DNA of 64,000 nucleotides from Rhodospirillales bacterium 24-66-33 (GTDB lineage: Bacteria > Pseudomonadota > Alphaproteobacteria > Reyranellales > Reyranellaceae): the NCBI GenBank assembly GCA_002281855.1, contig NCHQ01000001.1, positions 496,001 through 560,000 on the forward strand, given 5' to 3'. The position numbers and the translations under genes were made by a program. A model generated the notes under the pieces. It did not search any database and was not told the origin of the DNA. It saw only the letters and a program-made list of their open reading frames with translations. Position 1 is the stretch's first letter. Each line of letters begins with the position of its first letter. Shown in pieces: positions 48,748 through 57,830 of this stretch.

Positions 48748-49497
48748 ATGGAACATTCTGTGAAAGCGCGAAAGCTCAGCCTGCGGGTCGACCCGGGAAC
48801 CACCGTTTCGGCTCTCTATCGAGCGGCTCCGCATGCCGTAGCACTGCTGGTCCTCGCCCATGGGGCAGGCGCTGGCATGACGCATCCGTTCATGGCCGCC
48901 ATGGCCGAGCGTCTGGCCGAAGCGTGTGTGAGCACCTTCCGGTTCCAGTTTCCCTATATGGAGGTCGGGTCGAAGCGGCCTGACCGGCCGGCCGTGGCGC
49001 ATGCCGCGATACGGGCGGCCGTCGGCAAAGCGACGAAGCTCGCGCCGGCGCTTCCCCTGTTCGCGGGAGGCAAGTCTTTCGGGGGCCGCATGACGTCCCA
49101 GGCACAGTCGGTGGAACCCCTGCCGAACGTTCGCGGCCTGGTGTTGCTGGGGTTCCCGCTGCACCCGCCCGAAAAACCCTCCGTCGAGCGCGCGGCGCAT
49201 TTGTCCGATATCCGAATTCCCCTGTTGTTCATCCAAGGGACACGGGATGCGCTCGCGCAGCCTGCGCTCCTGCAAGAGGTATTGAAGAGCTTGGGAAAGC
49301 GGGCCACCTACCGGCCTGTGAGAGACGCCGACCATTCGTTCGGTGTGCTCGTTCGATCGGGCCGCAGCGACCAGCAGGTCTTTTCCGAGGTTGCCGAAAC
49401 CGCTGCGACGTGGATCGGCAAGCGCAAAGCCGTGCCACGATCCTCCGGCTCCCGCACTCCGATCCGTCCTGTCGGTAATGCACGCAAGGATGTGTAA
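48748..49497 (+). CDS. Alpha/beta-hydrolase of the KANL3/Tex30-like group
   Basis: About 249 residues of an alpha/beta-hydrolase-like fold. Marks are LVLAHGAGAGMTHPFM near residue 35, the nucleophile elbow GGKSFGGRMTS, and IQGTRDALAQP with a late DADHSFGVL holding the acid and histidine candidates. This fits the dienelactone-hydrolase-like KANL3/Tex30 family. The start is uncertain; the Met at 48748 begins the conserved part, while an upstream in-frame Met (48697) would add 17 residues. There is no signal peptide. It probably hydrolyses an ester. Confidence 0.8.
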   Translation: MEHSVKARKLSLRVDPGTTVSALYRAAPHAVALLVLAHGAGAGMTHPFMAAMAERLAEACVSTFRFQFPYMEVGSKRPDRPAVAHAAIRAAVGKATKLAPALPLFAGGKSFGGRMTSQAQSVEPLPNVRGLVLLGFPLHPPEKPSVERAAHLSDIRIPLLFIQGTRDALAQPALLQEVLKSLGKRATYRPVRDADHSFGVLVRSGRSDQQVFSEVAETAATWIGKRKAVPRSSGSRTPIRPVGNARKDV

Positions 49498-49593
49498 GTG
49501 GTGGGCAAACCATAGTATCCCGCCTGCTCTCCCGCCGACCGGGCACATGCTCCGGACGGCAAATCGACAAGACTGAATGGAGCGGAGGAAACC

Positions 49594-50607
49594 ATGAAAG
49601 TATCTCGCAGGACGCTGCTTGGAGCGTCTGCTCTGGGCACTGCTGCCATTGCGGCCCCCTGGGTCGCGCGCGCTCAGAGCGCGGAATTCACCTACAAGTA
49701 CGCCAACAACCTGCCGGTCGCCCACCCGATGAACCAGCGGGCCAAGGAGATGGCCGACGCGATCAAGGCCGAGACCAATGGCCGGGTCGAGATCCAGATC
49801 TTCCCGTCGAACCAGCTCGGTTCCGACACCGACATGCTGAGCCAGCTTCGTTCGGGCGGCATCGAGTTCTTCACCCTGTCCGGCCTGATCCTCTCGACGC
49901 TGGTGCCGGCGGCCTCGATCAACGGCATCGGCTTCGCCTTCCCGGACTATCCGTCGGTCTGGAAGGCGATGGACGGCGATCTCGGGCAGTACGTGCGGAA
50001 CCAGATTGCCAAGGCCAACCTGGTCGCCATGGACAAGATCTGGGACAACGGGTTCCGCCAGACGACTTCCTCGACCAAGCCGATCCAGGGCCCCGAGGAC
50101 CTCAAGGGCTTCAAGATCCGCGTCCCGGTCTCGCCGCTCTGGACGTCGATGTACAAGGCGTTCGACTCCGCGCCGGCCAGCATCAACTTCTCCGAGGTCT
50201 ATACCGCACTGCAGACCAAGGTCGTCGACGGCCAGGAAAATCCGCTCGCGATCATCGCGACGGCGAAGCTCTACGAGGTCCAGAAATACTGCTCGCTCAC
50301 CAACCACATGTGGGACGGCTTCTGGTTCCTGGCGAACCGCCGGGCCTGGGAGCGGCTGCCGGAGAACCTCCGGACGGTGGTCGCCAAGCATGTGAATGCC
50401 GCCGGCGTGAAGGAGCGCGAGGACGTGGCTCAACTCAATGCCGGCCTGCAGAAGGAGCTGACCGACAAGGGGATGGTCATCAACCAGCCGAAGCCGGACG
50501 CTTTCCGCGACAAGCTGCGGGCCGCCGGCTTCTACGCGGAGTGGAAGGGCAAGTACGGCGACGAGGCCTGGTCCATCCTGGAAAAGTACACCGGCAAGCT
50601 GAGCTGA
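49594..50607 (+). CDS. TRAP transporter solute-binding protein (DctP family), second system
   Basis: A 337-residue receptor with a twin-arginine signal peptide (SRRTLLGASALG, ending WVARAQS). The mature part shows the DctP pattern: ANNLPVAHPMNQRAKEMADAIKAETNG and the binding segment GPEDLKGFKIRVP. It delivers a carboxylate to the fused permease that follows. GGAGGAAACC precedes the ATG. A strong hairpin without a T run lies in the gap before the permease gene, which may raise receptor levels above permease levels. Confidence 0.94.
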   Translation: MKVSRRTLLGASALGTAAIAAPWVARAQSAEFTYKYANNLPVAHPMNQRAKEMADAIKAETNGRVEIQIFPSNQLGSDTDMLSQLRSGGIEFFTLSGLILSTLVPAASINGIGFAFPDYPSVWKAMDGDLGQYVRNQIAKANLVAMDKIWDNGFRQTTSSTKPIQGPEDLKGFKIRVPVSPLWTSMYKAFDSAPASINFSEVYTALQTKVVDGQENPLAIIATAKLYEVQKYCSLTNHMWDGFWFLANRRAWERLPENLRTVVAKHVNAAGVKEREDVAQLNAGLQKELTDKGMVINQPKPDAFRDKLRAAGFYAEWKGKYGDEAWSILEKYTGKLS

Positions 50608-50617
50608 GTGCGACGCG

Positions 50618-50639
50618 CCCCGGCCCGGCAGGGCCGGGG
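50618..50639 (+). terminator. Hairpin between dctP and dctQM, possible attenuator
   Basis: CCCCGGCCC at 50618-50626 pairs perfectly with GGGCCGGGG at 50631-50639 around GGCA. No T tract follows, so it may protect the upstream RNA or partly stop transcription. Confidence 0.65.
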
Positions 50640-50674
50640 TGCCTTCCTTCCGCGGATCTGTTCGGAAAATCGTC

Positions 50675-52540
50675 ATGAGCGCGACTGCTGAAGAACTCGC
50701 CCTGTCCGAGTCGCTTGGTAACCCGAGCCCCGGTGGGCGCTGGAAGTGGCTCGAGCCCATCAACGCGGTCGCGGCCCTGCTCATGCTGGGCATCGTCCTG
50801 CTCCTGCTGGCGGGCGTGGCCTCGCGCTATCTGTTCAATTTCCCGGTCGTGTGGATCGACGAGGTCTCTTCGATCAGCTTCATCTGGGTCGCGATGCTCG
50901 GCTCGGCGATGGCGCTCGACCGCAACGAGCACCTTCGGCTGACGCTGTTCGTGAACTACTTCTCCGAGCGCCGCCGCACCTTCATCGATGCCTTCGGTCT
51001 CGTCGTCGTCGCGGCCGTCCTCCTCGCGCTGCTGCCGCACGCGGTCGAGTACACGATGGACGAGTGGTTCATCACCACGCCGGCGCTCGGTATTCCCAAC
51101 AGCTTCCGTGTGGCGGCGATCCCGTTCGGCATCGTGCTGATGCTCGTCCTGGTGATCCGCCGCGCATTGCGGTCGCCGGACCTGCGGGATCTGCTGGTAT
51201 CGGCCGTCGTCGTGGGCGCGATTGCCGGCCTGCTGTGGCATTTCTCCCCGCAGTTGGTCCGTGCCGGGAACTCGAAGCTGCTGCTCTTTCTCGTCCTTTT
51301 CGTCTCGGTCAGCCTTGCCTGCGGTGTGCCGATCGCCTTCTGCTTCGCCATCGGCACGATCAGCTACCTCGCGTTCGGCACCAATGCGCCCCTCTCGGTC
51401 GTGATCGGCCGCATGGACGAGGGCATGTCGAGCATCATCCTGCTGTCGGTGCCGGTGTTCCTGCTGCTGGGCTGCATCCTCGACGCCACCGGGATGGGCA
51501 AGGCCATCGTCGATTTCCTCGCCTCGTGGCTCGGGCATATCCGGGCCGGCATGTCCTATGTTCTGCTGGGATCGCTGTTCGTCGTCTCCGGCATCTCCGG
51601 CTCCAAGGTTTCGGACATGGCAACGGTGGCGCCCGCCCTGTTCCCCGAGATGAAGCGGCGCGGCAACAAGCCCCGGGAAATGATCGCCCTGCTCGCCACC
51701 GGCGCGGCCATGGCCGACACGGTGCCGCCCAGCATCGTCCTGATCGTCCTGGGCTCCGTTGCCGGCGTTTCGATCGCGGCGCTGTTCACCAGCGGTTTCG
51801 CCATCGCGATGGTCCTGCTGCTGGGCCTCGCCATCCTGGCCCGCTGGAAGGCGCGCCACGAGGACATGTCGGGCGTGCGGCGGCCGAGCCTGCGTGTCAT
51901 CGGCCGTACCGCGCTGATCGCGGCGCCGGCGCTGGTGCTCCCGTTCCTCATCCGCAGCACGGTTTCGGGCGGCGTCGCGACGGCCACCGAGGTCTCGACC
52001 ATCGCGGTCCTGTACGCTGCCTTCGTCGGCGTGGTGCTCTACGGCGGCATAAGCCTGAGGAAATCCTACGCCATGCTGGTCGAGACGGCGGCCCTGACCG
52101 GCTCGATCCTGCTGATCCTGGGAACCGCCTCGGCCATGGCCTGGGCCATCACGCAGGCGGGCATCGCCCGCGACGTGACCCAGTTCATGGCCGCGATGCC
52201 GGGCGGCACCATCGTCTTCATGATCCTCAGCATCGTGGTCTTCCTCATCCTGGGCTGCGTGCTCGAGGGCCTGCCGGCAATCGTGCTGATGGCGCCGCTG
52301 ATGTTTCCGATCGCCAAGAGCCTCGGGGTGAACGACATCCACTACGCCATGACCATCGTGACCGCGATGAACATCGGCCTGATGACGCCGCCGATCGGGA
52401 TCGGCTTCTACCTGGCATGCCGGATCGGCAACGTCTCACCGGACGAGGCAATCGGGGCGATCTGGTCGTATCTGCTCGCCTTGATGGCCGGCCTGGCGGT
52501 CATCGCCGCCGTGCCCTGGTTCTCGGTCGCCTTTCTGTAG
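50675..52540 (+). CDS. Fused TRAP transporter permease DctQM
   Basis: About 621 residues joining a small DctQ part (first 190 or so residues, four helices, beginning WKWLEPINAVAALLML) to a large DctM part with about twelve helices. In the DctM part SGISGSKVSDMATVAPALFP and ADTVPPSIVLIVLGSVAG are the usual conserved loops. The C-terminus VTAMNIGLMTPPIGIGFYLACRI is typical. Fused DctQM proteins are common. ATG 50675 is the likely start. The system is unlike the unfused one at 1-2832. Confidence 0.93.
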   Translation: MSATAEELALSESLGNPSPGGRWKWLEPINAVAALLMLGIVLLLLAGVASRYLFNFPVVWIDEVSSISFIWVAMLGSAMALDRNEHLRLTLFVNYFSERRRTFIDAFGLVVVAAVLLALLPHAVEYTMDEWFITTPALGIPNSFRVAAIPFGIVLMLVLVIRRALRSPDLRDLLVSAVVVGAIAGLLWHFSPQLVRAGNSKLLLFLVLFVSVSLACGVPIAFCFAIGTISYLAFGTNAPLSVVIGRMDEGMSSIILLSVPVFLLLGCILDATGMGKAIVDFLASWLGHIRAGMSYVLLGSLFVVSGISGSKVSDMATVAPALFPEMKRRGNKPREMIALLATGAAMADTVPPSIVLIVLGSVAGVSIAALFTSGFAIAMVLLLGLAILARWKARHEDMSGVRRPSLRVIGRTALIAAPALVLPFLIRSTVSGGVATATEVSTIAVLYAAFVGVVLYGGISLRKSYAMLVETAALTGSILLILGTASAMAWAITQAGIARDVTQFMAAMPGGTIVFMILSIVVFLILGCVLEGLPAIVLMAPLMFPIAKSLGVNDIHYAMTIVTAMNIGLMTPPIGIGFYLACRIGNVSPDEAIGAIWSYLLALMAGLAVIAAVPWFSVAFL

Positions 52541-52580
52541 ACGGGCCGCCCGGGCCGCGTGTCCAGCGGCGGCGGGCGGT

Positions 52581-52656
52581 TGGTAGGCCCGGCAGGATTC
52601 GAACCTGCGACATAACCGTTATGAGCGGCTCGTTCTAACCGCTGAACTACGGGCCC
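52581..52656 (-). tRNA. tRNA with CAT anticodon (Met, or Ile2 if modified)
   Basis: On the minus strand a 76-base cloverleaf starts GGGCCCG and ends with the encoded CCA. The D arm is GTTC...GAAC, the anticodon stem AGCCG/CGGTT encloses the loop CTCATAA (anticodon CAT), and the T arm holds GGTTCGAATCC. The acceptor has one G-U pair at its end. CAT can be elongator Met or lysidine-modified Ile; I cannot decide from sequence. Confidence 0.93.
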
Positions 52657-52674
52657 CCGCAACCGACGGGCTGC

Positions 52675-52693
52675 GCCCCGGCCGCGCCGGGGC
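52675..52693 (-). terminator. G+C-rich hairpin after the OmpR-type regulator gene
   Basis: GCCCCGG at 52675-52681 pairs with CCGGGGC at 52687-52693 around CCGCG. It lies between the regulator's stop and the tRNA. No clear T run. Confidence 0.5.
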
Positions 52694-52710
52694 CGGCTCT
52701 TATAGCCCGG

Positions 52711-53418
52711 CTATTCGACGGGCGGCACGAACATATAGCCGACACCGCGCACGGTGCGGATCACCGTCGGCTTGTCCGCCGCCGGCTCGATCTTGCGCCG
52801 GATGCGCGTGATCCGCAGGTCGATCGATCGGTCGAACGGGTCGCGGGCGCGGTGGCTGGTCGTCTCCAGCAGCCAGTCACGCGACAGCGGACGATTGGGG
52901 TTTTCCGCGAAGATCTTCAGGACATCGAACTCGCCCGATGTCAGCGGAACATCGATGTTGTCGACGTCAAGAAGCTGGCGCTTGGCCAGATCGAGCACGT
53001 GGCCGCCCATCCGCACGCGCTCGAGCCGGGAGGGGGTCGCCTTGGCGACCGACCGGCGCAGGACGCTCTTGCAGCGGGCCAGCAGCTCGCGCGGCTCGTA
53101 GGGCTTGGCGACATAGTCGTCGGCGCCGCTTTCGAGGCCCAGCACCTTGTCGACCGGATCGGTGGCCGCGGTCAGCATGATGATGCCGACACGGGTGTTG
53201 CTCTCGCGCAGCCAGCGGGCGAGTGCGAAACCGTCGTCCGCACCCGGAAGCTGGACATCGAGCAGGACGAGGTCAGGCATCGACCGGGAGAGCTGGCGGC
53301 GCATCTGGGCGCCGTTCTCGACGGCCGTGACCTTGAGCTCGTGATTGGACAGATAGGTCTCGGCGGCCTTGCGCTGAAATGCGTCGTCTTCGACCAACAA
53401 CACGGACGGAAGCTGCAT
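52711..53418 (-). CDS. OmpR/TorR-family response regulator
   Basis: A 235-residue regulator with receiver and winged-helix domains. The receiver shows EDD at 10-12, phosphoacceptor Asp in LVLLDVQLPGADDG and the lysine in VAKPYEPRE. The C-terminal domain ends RITRIRRKIEPAADKPTVIRTVRGVGYMF. It probably receives phosphate through the Hpt protein at 55711 from the divergent hybrid kinase. The signal is not known. Only a poor ribosome site (GGTTAAAAC) lies before the ATG. Confidence 0.93.
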   Translation of the reverse strand: MQLPSVLLVEDDAFQRKAAETYLSNHELKVTAVENGAQMRRQLSRSMPDLVLLDVQLPGADDGFALARWLRESNTRVGIIMLTAATDPVDKVLGLESGADDYVAKPYEPRELLARCKSVLRRSVAKATPSRLERVRMGGHVLDLAKRQLLDVDNIDVPLTSGEFDVLKIFAENPNRPLSRDWLLETTSHRARDPFDRSIDLRITRIRRKIEPAADKPTVIRTVRGVGYMFVPPVE

Positions 53419-53569
53419 GTTTTAACCTAATAAATGACGTTTAATGCCTTCAAATTAACACTATTTCTCAACGAATTATATCGTTTTCTTGATATCTTTG
53501 ATACGATTGGCGGTGCGGGAAATCCGCAAGCTGTAGCTGCCCGATCGGGCGGCGGCTCAAACCCTGGTT
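53419..53569. promoter_or_regulatory. A+T-rich divergent promoter region of the phosphorelay genes
   Basis: This 150-base spacer is far more A+T-rich than the surrounding genes. It contains several GTTTAA or AATTAAC-like runs and ATATCG-type words (53430-53500). It should hold promoters for both the regulator and kinase genes, and perhaps autoregulatory sites. Confidence 0.55.
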
Positions 53570-55714
53570 TTGGGATGGTTGATGTCGCTCGCTGCCGCTG
53601 ATCCGGCCGCTCCTCCAGTCAACGAGGCGGAGGCGGCCGCGTACCAGGACCGGTTCGTCCGGGCCGAACTGGTGCGGCGCCTGTTCCAGGGATCGGCCCC
53701 GTCGCGCTATTTTTCGTTCGTCCTGTGGCCGGTGATCGCTGCCATCTACTGGCGGCAGATCGACCTGGTCGAACTGGCCGGACCCTTCGGGGCCTACCTC
53801 GTCGTGACCCTGGGCTTCGACCTTCTCCGGCATCGTTTCGCGCAGGACCGCCCTGACGATGAGCAGACGCTCCGCTGGGGGTGGTGGTTCGCGGGCTTCA
53901 CCTTCCTGGGCGGCGCCTGCTGGGGCTGGGCAGGCTATCTGGTGGCCTCTCGGGATTTCGAGCTGCAGCGCATGCTGCTGGGGCTCGTGCTCCTGGCCAC
54001 GGTCACGACGGCGGTGCCGACCCGCTCGGCCCATCCTCCGACCTTCTACGCCTTCGCTGTCGCCACGGCGGCGCCGCTCCTGCTGTTACTCGTCGCCTCG
54101 GGCGGCCCATTCTACCAGCTCGTGGGCATCGCAGGCGCCGCCTATGTCGGCCACCTGATGGCCTATGTGCGCGACGTGCACCGCTGGCAGTACGACAATA
54201 TCGCCCTGGCCTACGAGAAGGAGGATTTGGCGCGCCGGCTGCAGATTGCCTATGACGAAGCCCGGCAGGCCCGCGACGCGGCCCTGGCGGCCCAGCGCGA
54301 CGCCGAGAAGGCGAACCAGGCCAAGTCGACCTTCCTCGCCACCATGAGCCACGAGATCCGCACGCCGATGAACGGCGTGCTGGGCATGATCGACATCCTG
54401 GAGCGCACCGAACTCTCGCCCGACCAGCGCGACCAGCTGGGAACGGTGCGCTATTCGGCGGCGTCGCTGCTAAGGATCATCGACGACATCCTGGATTTCT
54501 CCAAGATCGAGGCCGGGCGCCTCGATCTCGAGCGGGTCGAGTTCTCCACCGTCGAGCTGATCGAAGGCGCGGCCGAGGCGCTGGCCGCCCGGGCCGCCGA
54601 GAAGGGGCTGATCCTGTCGGCCTATGTGGCGTCAGAGGTACCGGCTCGCGCCATCGGCGATCCGCTGCGTCTGCAGCAGATCCTGTTCAACCTGCTGGGC
54701 AACGCCATCAAGTTCACGGAGAAGGGCAGCGTCCGCCTCTTCCTCGAAGGAGAGGGCGGGGAGCTGGACGGCGCGCTCGTGCTCCGCATCAGGGTGGTCG
54801 ACACGGGGATCGGTCTCACGGCCGCCCAGCGCGATCGTCTGTTCAACCCGTTCGTCCAGGCCGACAGTTCGACGACCCGCCGCTTCGGCGGCACCGGGCT
54901 TGGCCTGTCCATCGTGCGGCGCCTCGCCGAAGCGATGGACGGCCGCGTCGAGGTGCACAGCGCGCCCGGGGTCGGATCGACCTTCGTCGTCACGGTGACG
55001 CTCCAGGCGGCGGCGCCGGCACAGGCCGCCGCCGGGCTTCCCCTCCAGGATCTTTCCCTCGTCCTCTCCCTGCCGGACCCGCAGGAGAGCGCCGCCATCG
55101 CGCGCTATCTGCGCGACGCGGGCGCCGAAGTCGACGTCGTGGTGTCGTCCCAGACGGCGGTAACCATCGAAGGTTCGAACGACCAGCTGTGCCTCGCCGA
55201 CTTGAAACGCCCGTGGCGGCGCGACGTGCTGGTCAGGGCGATCGCGCAGGCGGCCGGGCGGCCGGGCTGTGTCGCTCCGGCCGCGGCCGCGGCCGCACCG
55301 GCTGCGGCCGTACGGCTGGGCGGCCGAGTCCTGGTCGTCGACGACAATTCGGTCAACCGCAAGATCCTGGCGCGGCAGCTCGAACTGGCCGGGACATCGG
55401 CCGACATGGCGGCTGGCGGCGAGGAGGCGCTCGCGATGTGGCGCACCCGTTCCTACGACCTGATGCTCGCCGACCTGCAGATGCCCGACATGGATGGCTT
55501 CGAGCTGGCGCGGCGCATCCGCCAGGGTGAGGCATCGACCGGCAGCGCACGCCTTCCGATCCTGGCCGTCACCGCCAGCACGCTGGAGTCGGAGGAAGAG
55601 CGCAGCCGGGCGGCCGGGATGGACGGTTTCATCACCAAGCCGGTCGGCATCGAGCAGCTGAAGGCGACCCTCGAAGTCTGGCTGAAGGATGCATGTCGGC
55701 AGAACGCGGCATGA
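53570..55714 (+). CDS. Hybrid sensor histidine kinase/response regulator
   Basis: A 714-residue hybrid kinase. The N-terminal part holds about six membrane helices (residues 45-200), without a periplasmic domain. A coiled linker leads to HisKA ([17 protein letters not shown]) and HATPase motifs [15 protein letters not shown] and GTGLGLSIV. Next comes a diverged receiver-like segment (near 490-570), an alanine-rich linker and a true receiver with VVDDNSVNR, the Asp in [13 protein letters not shown] and a lysine in FITKPVG. The start may be 53570 or the Met at 53582. Its end overlaps the Hpt gene region. Confidence 0.92.
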   Translation: MGWLMSLAAADPAAPPVNEAEAAAYQDRFVRAELVRRLFQGSAPSRYFSFVLWPVIAAIYWRQIDLVELAGPFGAYLVVTLGFDLLRHRFAQDRPDDEQTLRWGWWFAGFTFLGGACWGWAGYLVASRDFELQRMLLGLVLLATVTTAVPTRSAHPPTFYAFAVATAAPLLLLLVASGGPFYQLVGIAGAAYVGHLMAYVRDVHRWQYDNIALAYEKEDLARRLQIAYDEARQARDAALAAQRDAEKANQAKSTFLATMSHEIRTPMNGVLGMIDILERTELSPDQRDQLGTVRYSAASLLRIIDDILDFSKIEAGRLDLERVEFSTVELIEGAAEALAARAAEKGLILSAYVASEVPARAIGDPLRLQQILFNLLGNAIKFTEKGSVRLFLEGEGGELDGALVLRIRVVDTGIGLTAAQRDRLFNPFVQADSSTTRRFGGTGLGLSIVRRLAEAMDGRVEVHSAPGVGSTFVVTVTLQAAAPAQAAAGLPLQDLSLVLSLPDPQESAAIARYLRDAGAEVDVVVSSQTAVTIEGSNDQLCLADLKRPWRRDVLVRAIAQAAGRPGCVAPAAAAAAPAAAVRLGGRVLVVDDNSVNRKILARQLELAGTSADMAAGGEEALAMWRTRSYDLMLADLQMPDMDGFELARRIRQGEASTGSARLPILAVTASTLESEEERSRAAGMDGFITKPVGIEQLKATLEVWLKDACRQNAA

Positions 55715-56067
55715 GCCCGGCCTATGATCGCGACCGGCTCATCGAGCTGTTCGGCGGCGACGCGGCGACGCTCGCGGAGATCGAGCGCGAGTTCCTCGAC
55801 ACGGCACGGGGCGTCCATCGGGAGATTCGCGAGACCGAGAATCTCGAGACGATCGCGCGGGCGGCGCATCGGCTGAAAGGGACTGCCGGCATGATCGGCG
55901 CAGTGACCCTCGGCCGGATCGCCGACGCCGTGGAGCGAGCGGCCAAGGGCGGGGATCTGCCGGGCGTGCGCAGCCTCGACGATGCCTTGGTGCAGGAAGT
56001 GGCGCGGGTCGCCGCCCAGGCCGGCGCGGATCAGGCCCGCGGCCGGAGCATCACCGTCGCGGAGTAG
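55711..56067 (+). CDS. Histidine phosphotransfer (Hpt) protein
   Basis: About 118 residues with an Hpt domain. The phosphoacceptor histidine is in [15 protein letters not shown]. The domain follows the hybrid kinase with ATGA coupling at 55711; an ATG at 55693 inside the kinase gene would add six residues. It probably relays phosphate from the kinase receiver to the OmpR-type regulator at 52711. Its 3' end overlaps the convergent thioesterase gene by 37 bp. Confidence 0.9.
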   Translation: MSPAYDRDRLIELFGGDAATLAEIEREFLDTARGVHREIRETENLETIARAAHRLKGTAGMIGAVTLGRIADAVERAAKGGDLPGVRSLDDALVQEVARVAAQAGADQARGRSITVAE

Positions 56068-56996
56068 GAGAGCAGGGCCTTGCCATTCTGTTCCAGCAGA
56101 CCGCGCAGGAAGGCGATCGACCGGCCGCGCTTGGGCACTTCCACCCGCGTGACCAGCGGCGCGGAGATGTCGCCCGCGGCCAGGAACTCGGCGGCGAAGG
56201 AGACGGTGGTCGGCGCGAGATCGGTCGTCATCGCCGCGGCGCGCGTGATGGCGGTGTCGGCGAAACTCATCATGTAGCCGCCATGCAGCGCCCCGCCGGA
56301 GTTGCACATGCGCGCCAGCGTCGGCTGTACCAACGAGGCGCCATCGGCCTCCTTGCGCACGAAGGCCGGGCCGATATGGGTGGAATAGGCGCTGGCCTTG
56401 AACGGCTCGAATCCCTCGGGAACGACCTGCGGCGGCAGGGCGATCCTCGATGGCGCCTGCTCGTCCTTGCGGGCCATGGCCTTGGCGCGCGCGACGTGGC
56501 GGCACACGCCTGACCACAGCGCGATCGTGCGGCCTTCCTGGGTGATCGAGCCGCGCGCGAAGGCGAGGCGGCCCGTGACCTGCAGCGGCTCGCCGCGCGC
56601 TTCGAGCGGCGGCCCGATGACCGCGCCGTTCACGAACTCCACCGCGATGCTCACCGTCATGGCGAAGGAGGAATTGGTGCCGCCGTCGGCGGCGCGGCCG
56701 GCCACCAGGCAGAGCGCGTAGTCGGCAAAGGTCAGGATGCCGCCGCCATGCACTCCGCCCATATAGTTGCCGTGACGCGCGAGCGTCGGCAGCACGCAGT
56801 GAACCGTGCCGGCCGTGCGCGCATCGCCCTGGAGGTCGAAATAGAACGGCCCGACATGGTCCTCGAACGGATCCGGCGGTACGAACACGGTGTAGCGCGA
56901 AAGGTCGATGCCCCAGGAGGCAAGGTCGGGAAAGGTGTTGGGCATTGGCTCTTGTGAAGCGTCGTTGGCGGGTTCTAATAGGGGAGAATCAGCCAA
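56031..56996 (-). CDS. Double-hotdog acyl-CoA thioesterase (PaaI-like)
   Basis: A 321-residue protein with two tandem hotdog domains. Each shows the PaaI-like motif: NYMGGVHGGGILTFADYALC in the first and NSGGALHGGYMMSFADTAITRA in the second. It hydrolyses acyl-CoA thioesters in the family. The Met at residue 18 (56945) may be the real start, because the first residues are not conserved in look. It is divergent from an enoyl-CoA hydratase gene, so it may act in the same CoA pathway. It overlaps the Hpt gene tail to tail. Confidence 0.88.
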   Translation of the reverse strand: MADSPLLEPANDASQEPMPNTFPDLASWGIDLSRYTVFVPPDPFEDHVGPFYFDLQGDARTAGTVHCVLPTLARHGNYMGGVHGGGILTFADYALCLVAGRAADGGTNSSFAMTVSIAVEFVNGAVIGPPLEARGEPLQVTGRLAFARGSITQEGRTIALWSGVCRHVARAKAMARKDEQAPSRIALPPQVVPEGFEPFKASAYSTHIGPAFVRKEADGASLVQPTLARMCNSGGALHGGYMMSFADTAITRAAAMTTDLAPTTVSFAAEFLAAGDISAPLVTRVEVPKRGRSIAFLRGLLEQNGKALLSYSATVMLRPRA

Positions 56997-57023
56997 TCAC
57001 AAAGACCCACGGAGCGAAACGAC

Positions 57024-57809
57024 ATGGCGGAAGCCGCGCACAAGATCGAGGTCCGTCGCGACACGCGCGATGCCGGCACGGTGGCCCATCTCGTGTTCGA
57101 CAATGCGCGGCGCCTCAACGTCCTGAATCCGGCGGCCTTGCACGATCTCACCGCAACCTTCCACGCGCTGTCGACCGAAGAGGATCTGCGCGTCGTCGTC
57201 TTCTCCGGCGCCGGCGGCCGGGCCTTCATAGGCGGCGCCGACATCAACCACATGGCAGGGATGCGCACCTCCGAGGATGGCCGCACCTTCATCACCATGG
57301 TCCACAAGCTCTGCCAGTCGATCCGTGACTGTCCCGTGCCGGTGATCTGCCGCATGGAAGGCTACACGCTGGGCGCCGGCCTCGAAGTGGCGGCGGCCTG
57401 CGACCTGCGCATCGCCACGGACAGCGCTCATTTCGGCATGCCCGAGGTCAAGGTCGGCATTCCCTCCGTCGTCGAGGCGGCGCTGCTGCCTCGCCTGATC
57501 GGCTGGGGTCGCACCTCGTGGATGCTGCTGACCGGTGAGAACATCGATTCGCGCAAGGCCGAGGCCTGGGGCATGGTCGAGGAGGTCGTGGAGACGGCGA
57601 AGATCGACGCGGCCATCGAGCGCTGCGTGCATTCGATCGTCGAGGCGACGCCGCTTGCCGTCCGCGCGCAGAAGCGCCTGATGCGGCGCTGGGAGCGACT
57701 GCCGCTCGACGAGGCCGTTCAGGCCGGCATCGATTCCTTCGCCCAGTCGGTGGCCGAGGGCGAGCACATCGAACGCATGGGTGCGTTCGTCAATCGCAAG
57801 AAGAAGTAG
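57024..57809 (+). CDS. Enoyl-CoA hydratase/isomerase family protein
   Basis: A 261-residue crotonase. The oxyanion-hole regions are GGRAFIGGADINHM and MEGYTLGAGLEVAAACD; both catalytic glutamate positions are kept, in GLEVAA and in GMPEVKVG. It hydrates an enoyl-CoA or acts as an isomerase; the exact substrate is unknown. It is 21 bp upstream of the AtuA-family gene on the same strand, and the divergent thioesterase completes a small CoA-metabolism locus. Confidence 0.92.
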   Translation: MAEAAHKIEVRRDTRDAGTVAHLVFDNARRLNVLNPAALHDLTATFHALSTEEDLRVVVFSGAGGRAFIGGADINHMAGMRTSEDGRTFITMVHKLCQSIRDCPVPVICRMEGYTLGAGLEVAAACDLRIATDSAHFGMPEVKVGIPSVVEAALLPRLIGWGRTSWMLLTGENIDSRKAEAWGMVEEVVETAKIDAAIERCVHSIVEATPLAVRAQKRLMRRWERLPLDEAVQAGIDSFAQSVAEGEHIERMGAFVNRKKK

Positions 57810-57830
57810 GGCGACGAGAGGGGCTGCACG

